Below are positions 57,995 to 64,000 of a stretch of 64,000 nt of DNA, one piece after another; position 1 is the stretch's first letter; the number at the start of each line of letters is the position of its first letter. The stretch is taken from positions 1 to 64,000 of the forward strand of contig JADHXR010000017.1 in NCBI GenBank assembly GCA_016782865.1. The letters are read 5' to 3'. The notes under the pieces are model-generated. The model did not search any database, was not told the DNA's origin, and saw nothing but the letters and a program-made list of their open reading frames with translations. A program made the translations under genes and the position numbers. Source of the DNA: Phycisphaerae bacterium. GTDB taxonomy: Bacteria; Planctomycetota; Phycisphaerae; Sedimentisphaerales; Anaerobacaceae.

Positions 57995-59363
57995 CTTCGT
58001 CGCCCGGTCCGCCTTCGCCTGTGATCAGTTCGAGGTTCACCTTTCCGTGCTTGAGAAATACCGCCAGGGGGTACAGCACACCAAGCGCCGCGAAAGGATC
58101 GTCGCGCGAGAGGACGTCGTAGATGTTGTCTTTGTGCTCTTCCAGAAGCTGGCGGGCCTTGTTGAATCGAGCCTTGACGTCGAAGTAATCTTTGACACCC
58201 CTAAAGAGTTTGCGGACGCCCTGGCGCTTGGAGCCCGTGCGGAATTCGGCCTTGGCGTGCTGCCACGAGTCGTTGAGGGCCTTCATGCCGCGTTCGTTCT
58301 CGGCGATCTCCTGCAGGGTCGCGAGGAAGGCGAGGATCGGCGTTTCCGTGCGGATATCGGTGCGAATTTCCCTGACGGGATCGATATGTCCCTTGACGGC
58401 GAGCTCAAAGAGCAGCCAGGGGTAGTCCCATCCGGATTCGACCGACTGTATGAGCCCGCCGAAGAAGCGGGGATTGACTTCGATAAGTTGCGGCTGCGCC
58501 TCGGGCGTGCCTTCCCAGCGGAAGTCCAGCTCCGCGACGCCGTGCCAACCGATCGGCCCCATCAGCTCGGCGGCGACCTTTTCCATCTCCGGGGCTTCGA
58601 CAGTCTCGCGCATAACGGTCGCGCCGCGTTCGGCCGGGAAGGCGCGCAGCCCGCGATAGGTCATCGATGCAACCATCTTGCCGTGGTCGAAAAGCGTTGT
58701 CACGCAGTAGTCGTCGCCGCCGACCGCCTGCTGGATGATCGGATAGTCCTTCTCTTTGAGCTTGAAGTACTCGATGAACTCTTTGAAGGTAGATTTCAAA
58801 TCATCGAGCGTCTTGACCTTTCGGATGCCGACGCCCGAGGCGGACTCGCGCAGCTTGACAAACGCAGGCAGCTCCACATCCGAAGCAATTGACTCGAATT
58901 GCGCCATGTCCTCCGGAATCCACGTTCTCGGAGTGGGCAGTCCGCGCTCCATCGCATAAGCGGCAAGAGTCGCTTTGTTGTGCACCTGCCTGATATGCTC
59001 GATCTGCGGCACGGGAACGCGTACGTGCGGCTCGAAACGCTCGCGGTGACGCGCGATCAGATACGTCTCCTTGTGAATCGGCATCAGAACGTAAGGCGTC
59101 GTCTCATCGGCGGGCTTGTGTTCGGTCACCACTTTCTCCAGAACGTCGAGGAATGCCTTCGGCTCCTTCGTCGGATTCGGATAGCGAAAGTCCGCGACGC
59201 TGTACTTCGAGAACGACGCCGCGGTCATTGCGTACTCGTCGCCTGTGATAACCTCTACGCCCCGCCGCCCCAGACTGCGAGTAGCAACCAGCGTCTGCCA
59301 GCCGCGAGAGAAAGTAATAATCGCCCGCCCGGCATTGCCCGTGTTTTCCGTCTGTTCACTCAT
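57984..59363 (-). CDS. ATP-grasp family ligase
   Basis: Predicted 459 residues with AAAGGAGG nine bases before the ATG. The N-terminal domain (AIITFSRGWQTLVATRSLGRRGVEVITGDEYAM) resembles the pre-ATP-grasp Rossmann-like segment. The ATP-grasp core shows AFVKLRESASGVGIRKV (K170), the glycine loop region GGDDYCVTTLFDHGK, WHGVAELDF and the metal-binding LIEVNPRFFGGLIQ (E295, N297). This order fits carboxylate-amine ligases of the carbamoyl-phosphate-synthase-like type, which make peptide or amide bonds through acyl phosphate. A roughly 120-residue C-terminal extension is unfamiliar. It is coupled to a gamma-glutamyl-hydrolase-like gene. Substrate unknown. Confidence 0.9.
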   Translation of the reverse strand: MSEQTENTGNAGRAIITFSRGWQTLVATRSLGRRGVEVITGDEYAMTAASFSKYSVADFRYPNPTKEPKAFLDVLEKVVTEHKPADETTPYVLMPIHKETYLIARHRERFEPHVRVPVPQIEHIRQVHNKATLAAYAMERGLPTPRTWIPEDMAQFESIASDVELPAFVKLRESASGVGIRKVKTLDDLKSTFKEFIEYFKLKEKDYPIIQQAVGGDDYCVTTLFDHGKMVASMTYRGLRAFPAERGATVMRETVEAPEMEKVAAELMGPIGWHGVAELDFRWEGTPEAQPQLIEVNPRFFGGLIQSVESGWDYPWLLFELAVKGHIDPVREIRTDIRTETPILAFLATLQEIAENERGMKALNDSWQHAKAEFRTGSKRQGVRKLFRGVKDYFDVKARFNKARQLLEEHKDNIYDVLSRDDPFAALGVLYPLAVFLKHGKVNLELITGEGGPGDEDDK

Positions 59364-59494
59364 ATCGAATGACCTCCTTTACGTGTGCACACACACCTAA
59401 TCCGGACGAGCCGGATACAAGAGGGTTTGACAAAATGCTCACGCCTCGCCGAAGGCCCCGCCTGCTCTGAAGGAGCCATCTTATTGGCACGACC

Positions 59495-59535
59495 GCAATC
59501 TCCCTCCCCACCCTCTTTCGAGGTAGGGAGATTGC
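59495..59535. repeat. Inverted repeat GCAATCTCCCT
   Basis: GCAATCTCCCT and AGGGAGATTGC are perfect 11-bp complements around a 19-base loop. Confidence 0.6.
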
Positions 59536-59551
59536 TTGACCTGGTCCGTAG

Positions 59552-59573
59552 GGGCGGCCCCGTGTGGCCGCCC
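59552..59573. repeat. Inverted repeat GGGCGGCC
   Basis: GGGCGGCC and GGCCGCCC are perfect complements separated by six bases. The surrounding GTAGGGGCGGCC is similar in style to the element after lemA. Confidence 0.6.
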
Positions 59574-59711
59574 TTGGTCAACCATATGGGGTTGCCCCTG
59601 TATGCGCTGCCGGTGCCGGGCCGATCAAATCTGCCGCCAAATGAAAAACAATTTGTCACCAGCTTTGAAGCAACCCTGCATTTTACAGATTCCATGATCC
59701 TCATTCGTAGG

Positions 59712-59732
59712 ATGGGCAACTGGTTTGCCCAT
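59712..59732. repeat. Inverted repeat ATGGGCAA
   Basis: ATGGGCAA and TTGCCCAT are perfect complements around a five-base loop, flanked by GTAGG. Confidence 0.55.
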
Positions 59733-59838
59733 GCTGTCAATGCCGATCCCGCGATATATAGAGAGACTACAACCCGCCAGAACCATTTTCAAGAAGAAAG
59801 CGAACTAAAGTGATAGGCGGTTCATATTGCGGTTGTGG

Positions 59839-60969
59839 TCATGATGCGCCCCGCTTCACCGCTGGGACGTTTGTTTCTTCGGCATCGGAGAAAGTCTGAC
59901 GGGTGAGCAGCCAGAAAAGCACGCCAACGGCCGCTCCGCCGAGATGGGCGAAGACAGCGACGTTGCCAACGCCTACCGCCTGTTTCATTGCCATTATGAT
60001 TTGAAGCAAGATCCACAGGACAAACATCGCACCTACGGGCATACGGATCCATCGCACCCGGAAGAGTATGATCCCGACTCTGGCACGTGGAAACCGCAGA
60101 CAATAGTAAGCCAGAATGCCCGAGATGCCTCCGCTTGCCCCGACGCATGGAATGGTCGAACTCGGATCGCTCAGGATCTGCACGAAATGACCGGCAAGGG
60201 TCGCAAGCGCGATCAGCAGTAGGTAGCGGCCCTTGCCGAGAATGTCTTCGGAGTTGTCACCGAAGACCACGAGAAAGTACAGATTTCCAAACAGATGGAA
60301 GTACCCACCGTGCAGGAAGAATGACGTGATGAACGTAAGACCGAGATGCCGGCCAAACTCGGCAGGGACCAATCCCCAGTTGGTTACGGCAGGACCCAGA
60401 TTCCTGAAGGCGACGATACTCACCGCCGCGATCACGACGGCCAGAAGCCAAGTCGCTATCGGTCTGTGCCTTAGCGGCGTACGATTGTATTCGATGGGGA
60501 TACCGAACAGGGCCGGAATGATCTCCCACCAGTGGTCCGGGGCCGTCTCCTCGGCGTACTGCTGTTCCTTGACCTCGGCCAGACGCTTCAAGGCGAGAGC
60601 TTCTGTTTCCTTAGCGGAGAGCTTCTTGCGCCGCGGTTTTCTTACACCAGTTTTCGGCAGGGCCTCGAACTCCCCCCGGTCAAACCATATGAAGTGACAC
60701 CCTGTGCAAACGTCGATCTGCTCGGTAGGGCCTCCTGCGCCAAGTGGTATCTCAGTCATTGGGCGCCAGCATGCGGGGCACTGCCTGGCCCCGGTGTGCT
60801 CTCCGGAGCGTGCCGTCTGCCATAGGCTGTTGAACACCTCCCTTGGGATGATCTTCCTGATCGTTTCCAGGGTGAAAGCCCGCCCGCGACACGAGCGGCA
60901 GACCCAGAAGAATCCGAGCTTGCTCGTTCTCCTACTTAGATTCTTCTCACAGCTCGGGCAGGAAATCAT
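59839..60969 (-). CDS. Rhomboid-family intramembrane protease with N-terminal zinc ribbons
   Basis: Predicted 376 residues from ATG 60969; TTG at 60981 in the same frame is possible. Residues below are counted from 60981. Two CxxC pairs (CPSC...CRSC) and a second set (CPAC...CTGC) form TFIIB-type zinc ribbons in the first 100 residues. Six membrane helices follow, with the rhomboid HGGYFHLFGNLYFLVVFGDN motif, nucleophile S283 in GASGGISGIL and H346 in FAHLGGAAVG. The catalytic dyad is complete. The ribbons sit on the cytoplasmic side before the first helix. It is the last gene of the sulfatase-glycosidase run, 28 bases after the sulfatase stop. Confidence 0.93.
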   Translation of the reverse strand: MISCPSCEKNLSRRTSKLGFFWVCRSCRGRAFTLETIRKIIPREVFNSLWQTARSGEHTGARQCPACWRPMTEIPLGAGGPTEQIDVCTGCHFIWFDRGEFEALPKTGVRKPRRKKLSAKETEALALKRLAEVKEQQYAEETAPDHWWEIIPALFGIPIEYNRTPLRHRPIATWLLAVVIAAVSIVAFRNLGPAVTNWGLVPAEFGRHLGLTFITSFFLHGGYFHLFGNLYFLVVFGDNSEDILGKGRYLLLIALATLAGHFVQILSDPSSTIPCVGASGGISGILAYYCLRFPRARVGIILFRVRWIRMPVGAMFVLWILLQIIMAMKQAVGVGNVAVFAHLGGAAVGVLFWLLTRQTFSDAEETNVPAVKRGAS

Positions 60970-60996
60970 GTCTTGTCTCAAGCCTTCTGGTAAAGT

Positions 60997-62442
60997 TTAA
61001 TGGTAATCTTTGCCGTTCAGGCTGCGGACCACGGACCTCTGCCAGGCTTCGAGTTGGGACTTCATGTATTTTGCCCTGTCACTGTCTCGGGCGAACAGAT
61101 CGTCTTGCTCTCCGGTATCTTCCACGAGATTATACAGCTCCCATTTGATCTTTGCATTCTTGTCCTGGATTCGATGAAGCTTCCAGGGCCAATCGATCCA
61201 CGCGGCGTGGCCGTCGAAAGTGTCCTCGGGGTATTGTTTGGTGATTTCGCCCGCGTCCGGGCGAAGGCGGGCCGGGTCGCCGGCTCGGCCGGCCTTCTGC
61301 GATTCGAGAAGCTCGGACATCCACTTGTGACTCGGCACGCTGATGCCGCGCTCAGGATAATCCCAGAATCCCATCGGTTTGGGCCGTCGCTTCATCCCGC
61401 CGGCGATCAGGCCGGTCAGACTGATACCGTCCAAAGGCGGCTGGTTCTCCATCCGCACGCCGACGATTTCAAGAAGCGTTGGATAGATGTCACATGTGTT
61501 GCATGGGACCTTGGTCACCCGGTGGCCGCTGATTCGCGCGGGCCACTCGAGGATCGCGGGTACGCGGAGGCCGCCTTCATAAACGCTGCCCTTATTCGCA
61601 CGGCCGCCTGTCGTGCCGAGATTGGGCAGGCCGCCGTTGTCGCTGCAATACCATAGGATGGTGTTCTCGCGAATCCCGAGGGTGCGCAGCTCGTTGCGGA
61701 GCTTCCCGAACGCACGATCCATGCCGGTGATCTCGCCGTAGAAATGCTGCTGCTTCTGGTTCTGATCGGCGTAGAGCGCGCGATCTTTTTCGATCGCCTG
61801 ATGCGGGCCGTGCGGAGAGCCGAACCAGACCACCGCCAGGAACGGCTGCGGGGTTTCGGCATGCTTGCGAATGAATTCGATAGCTGCGTCCACCGTCACC
61901 ATCGAGCTTTCGCCCTTGGTCTGGACGGCTACACCTTCCCGGCTGAGGATCGGGTCGTTGTCGAAGAAGTTCGGAGCCGAGAGCCATTCGTCGAAGCCGC
62001 TGGCGCCCGGGTTGACGGGGCTGCCTTTGCGGGCCGAGCCCAGATGCCATTTTCCGAAATGCCCCGTGACATAGCCCGCCTTCTTAAGGGCTTCGGCTAC
62101 GGTGATCTCCTGCGGGCGAAGCGTGTGGCCCCATTTGAAGCATCCGAAGCGGTTCGGGTGACGCCCGGTCATGACGCTGCCGCGAGTAGGCGAACAGACC
62201 GGCGCCGCGGCGTAGAAGTGATCGAAACGCAGCGCGTCCGCGGCCATCGCGTCGAAGTTCGGGGTCTTCAGAACCGGGTGGCCGTTATAGGCCATATCAC
62301 CCCAGCCCTGGTCGTCGGCCATGCATAGAACAATATTCGGCCTTCGCCCGGAGGCCCTGCTTGAAGCCGAGACACATCCGGCGGCGACAACACATGCGCC
62401 GGCACCGAAGGCTCTTAAAAACTCACGACGTTTCATTAGCAT
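60997..62442 (-). CDS. Tat-exported sulfatase
   Basis: Predicted 481 residues. AAAGGAG lies seven bases before the ATG at 62442. KRREFLRAFG is a twin-arginine signal. The sulfatase core opens RPNIVLCMADDQGWGDM with metal ligands D43/D44. The formylglycine site is C83-S-P-T-R87, the CxPxR form that an anaerobic or FGE-type enzyme converts. Later strings such as HFGKWHLGS, SPHGPHQAIEKD and YCSDNGG are characteristic of type I sulfatases. It would remove sulfate from a polysaccharide or glycan outside the cytoplasm. It lies between a glycosidase-like lipoprotein and a rhomboid gene on the same strand. Confidence 0.95.
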   Translation of the reverse strand: MLMKRREFLRAFGAGACVVAAGCVSASSRASGRRPNIVLCMADDQGWGDMAYNGHPVLKTPNFDAMAADALRFDHFYAAAPVCSPTRGSVMTGRHPNRFGCFKWGHTLRPQEITVAEALKKAGYVTGHFGKWHLGSARKGSPVNPGASGFDEWLSAPNFFDNDPILSREGVAVQTKGESSMVTVDAAIEFIRKHAETPQPFLAVVWFGSPHGPHQAIEKDRALYADQNQKQQHFYGEITGMDRAFGKLRNELRTLGIRENTILWYCSDNGGLPNLGTTGGRANKGSVYEGGLRVPAILEWPARISGHRVTKVPCNTCDIYPTLLEIVGVRMENQPPLDGISLTGLIAGGMKRRPKPMGFWDYPERGISVPSHKWMSELLESQKAGRAGDPARLRPDAGEITKQYPEDTFDGHAAWIDWPWKLHRIQDKNAKIKWELYNLVEDTGEQDDLFARDSDRAKYMKSQLEAWQRSVVRSLNGKDYH

Positions 62443-62511
62443 CTAATTGCTCCTTTCTTCACCCTGCCGGGTTGATAGCAGAGACGATAGGATTGTCGGA
62501 CATGCGCTTGA

Positions 62512-63870
62512 TCATGTCGGGTTCTTTATCTGTTCCTTTGCCCATTCATGAAACATTTGCACTGCTTTGCCCAGTACGCCCGCGGAGCCTCGAAACGTGC
62601 CTGAGCCGCTTGGTTTGTTGTCGACCGTATACCATTCGAAAAAGCCGTCGTTTTGTCTGACCCTTTCGAACATCGGAAAACATTCCTGATAGGCCTGCTC
62701 GATGTAACCGTAGGCGATAAGCTGCTGGATCATGCGACCGCCGAACCAGGTCCAGTCGCCGCCGTTCTGGTAGGAGAAGGGCCTCATGCCCTTGTTCTTG
62801 AAAAACCCCGCCGGGTAAGCCGGATACACCGTAAGCCCGATCGAGGCTGCGCCGGCGAATTGCTTGTTGTTGACCATATCGTTGAAAACCTGTAAAACTT
62901 CCGGCTTAGAAAGAATGCCAGCTTCTATCGCGATGGCGGTTCCGCCGTGATAGTATATCCTGTGCTCGTCGAAATCTTCGCCGAAAGGCGAACCGTCCAG
63001 ATAGATATGTGGACGGAACTTGTGCAACTGGGCATCCCACAGGTGCTTTCTTGTTTTTGCCTTAATCCCGTTCGCAACCGACTTCCATTTGCCTGTGTCC
63101 CAGGCGTCGGAAGCTGCAAACGACACGTAGTTTTCTATCGCGATGACAAACATTGCGTTGTCGTAAATGTCTACGGCGCGATGGCTCGACGAATCCAGTT
63201 CCACACCCCAGGAATGCTCGGGCTGTACGTCCCCCCAGTCCACGGTCGTTGCGCCCCAGATCAATCCGTACTTCTTGTCGTAGCGATTATCCAGAAGATA
63301 ACGAAGCGCCATAGCCAATCTTTGGCTCACGGCCAGGCCGTTGACTTTTTCGGAAAGGATCGAATCGTCGCCGGTCTTTTTGACGTATTTGTATATTGCC
63401 TGGACCAGCGAGCTTTCCTGGTCGGTCTCGACGGTGTTTTTGTGCCCCAGGAGATTCGGCATCGTTTCGCAATGTATGTATTTGTACGCGACATTTGCCT
63501 TTTCGGCGGGGATGTAGCCGTCGACTATGTTGCCGTCTTTTCCCTGAAAATGAAAGAAGACCAGAAGCGCCCGGCGAAGCTCGGCTTCGTCCTGCACCTC
63601 CAGAGCAATCTCGACGAACGTGTTCAGATCGCGAATCCATACCTCCCCGTACCCGCTGCCTGCGGTCAGCCCCTTTTTCAAGATGGACTTGGCCTTGGCC
63701 AGCACAAGAGGAAAATTGGGATTGTCCAGAATCTTCCTTGCGAGGTCTTCGTTGGAATAACGCGACAAGTTCTCAGCAGACAGAGAAGCATCTCGAGCCG
63801 CACAAGAGACGAGTAACGTCAAGGCGACCAGACACAATGGCAACAGCAATTTGTCAGTATTAACCTTCAT
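62512..63870 (-). CDS. (Alpha/alpha)6-barrel glycosidase-like lipoprotein
   Basis: Predicted 452 residues. A lipoprotein signal ends LLVSC (Cys 23). The mature part is alpha-helical with WIRDLNTFVEIAL near residue 78, NTVETDQESSLVQAIYKYVKKTGDDS, LIWGATTVDWGDVQPEHSWGVELDSSSHRAVDIYDNAMF, and SYQNGGDWTWFGGRMIQQLI. These aromatic and acidic clusters resemble six-hairpin glycosidases such as GH37, GH63 and related families. The exact family and the catalytic acids are not certain. GAGAGG precedes the ATG. With the downstream sulfatase it suggests degradation of a sulfated glycan. Confidence 0.8.
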   Translation of the reverse strand: MKVNTDKLLLPLCLVALTLLVSCAARDASLSAENLSRYSNEDLARKILDNPNFPLVLAKAKSILKKGLTAGSGYGEVWIRDLNTFVEIALEVQDEAELRRALLVFFHFQGKDGNIVDGYIPAEKANVAYKYIHCETMPNLLGHKNTVETDQESSLVQAIYKYVKKTGDDSILSEKVNGLAVSQRLAMALRYLLDNRYDKKYGLIWGATTVDWGDVQPEHSWGVELDSSSHRAVDIYDNAMFVIAIENYVSFAASDAWDTGKWKSVANGIKAKTRKHLWDAQLHKFRPHIYLDGSPFGEDFDEHRIYYHGGTAIAIEAGILSKPEVLQVFNDMVNNKQFAGAASIGLTVYPAYPAGFFKNKGMRPFSYQNGGDWTWFGGRMIQQLIAYGYIEQAYQECFPMFERVRQNDGFFEWYTVDNKPSGSGTFRGSAGVLGKAVQMFHEWAKEQIKNPT

Positions 63871-63942
63871 AGTCCTCTCTCAATAGTCCCGGTCTCAGTG
63901 GGGCAAGCTCCACCCTGCATACTGCGCTCGACATGGCAGTCG

Positions 63943-64000
63943 TTACATACCGAGAAACAGCCAGACGTTGCCGCCCACCGGCTTCTTATAACCGTAGAAG
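63943..64000 (-). CDS. C-terminal end of an unidentified gene
   Basis: An open frame of 18 codons (FYGYKKPVGGNVWLFLGM) ends with TAA at 63943-63945 and runs off the window. It is upstream of, and on the same strand as, the glycosidase-like gene with a 72-base gap, which suits the same operon. The fragment is too short to name. Confidence 0.5.
   Translation of the reverse strand, partial: FYGYKKPVGGNVWLFLGM

Larger units (their letters stand above)
59364..59838. other. Repeat-rich intergenic region
   Basis: I see no real gene in these 475 bp. They hold three separate perfect inverted repeats (59495-59535, 59552-59573, 59712-59732) and GC-rich spacer sequence. Confidence 0.6.

Noticed and set aside
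56876-58892. Long plus-strand frames (56876-58024, 57885-58892)
   Set aside because: They are antisense to the ATP-grasp and amidotransferase genes, whose motifs are unambiguous.
59360-59813. Frames in the 59.4-59.8 kb intergenic region
   Set aside because: They translate the palindromic repeats and lack ribosome-binding sites.

Overview
The window reads as chromosome of a member of the Planctomycetota, probably the Phycisphaerae/Sedimentisphaerales side, although the sequence alone does not fix the order. The pointers are a LEPR-x-LLSG-type N-terminal motif on a giant surface protein, Tat-exported Gfo/Idh/MocA and sulfatase proteins, a DUF1080 lipoprotein, and many short intergenic palindromes.

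Layout. 1-5,300 is an accessory region: a small excisionase-like HTH protein, a tyrosine recombinase, a secreted protein of unknown function, and an antisense class C group II intron that has lost its reverse transcriptase gene. From 5,418 to 5,714 lies a stand-alone copy of the giant protein's C-terminal domain. From 5,800 to 42,396 (minus strand) a single uninterrupted reading frame encodes a 12,198-residue protein, about 57% of the window. It carries, in order, LamG, Big_5-like, pre-peptidase-like, C-type-lectin-like, 18 CARDB-type, beta-propeller, 9 putative-Ig, Rhs-like, dockerin, Big_2, beta-propeller, esterase-like, transglutaminase-like, metzincin-like, 9 cadherin-like (VCBS), PKD, ASPM/SPD2-like, Ig-like and C-terminal segments. 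I read it as a very large secreted or cell-surface protein. A secreted Gly/Met-rich protein with a secretin-N0-like segment is transcribed divergently from it.

43,750-64,000 is ordinary chromosomal sequence in short operons: Gfo/Idh oxidoreductase plus DUF1080 (keto-sugar metabolism); a soluble four-CBS/PAS histidine kinase; a lipoprotein-CdaA-YbbR (c-di-AMP) operon behind a consensus promoter; CstA, Der GTPase and a GNAT acetyltransferase; a membrane protein and LemA; a translationally coupled ATP-grasp/class I glutamine amidotransferase pair; and a catabolic-looking run of (alpha/alpha)6 glycosidase-like lipoprotein, sulfatase and zinc-ribbon rhomboid.

The most notable items are the giant multi-enzyme surface protein with a recent internal duplication, the paralogous C-terminal domain that could be a sorting signal, the ORF-less class C intron beside recombinase DNA, a palindromic operator-like site in the promoter facing the giant gene, and the ATP-grasp/amidotransferase pair. 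Family assignments come from reading motifs; no database search was possible.
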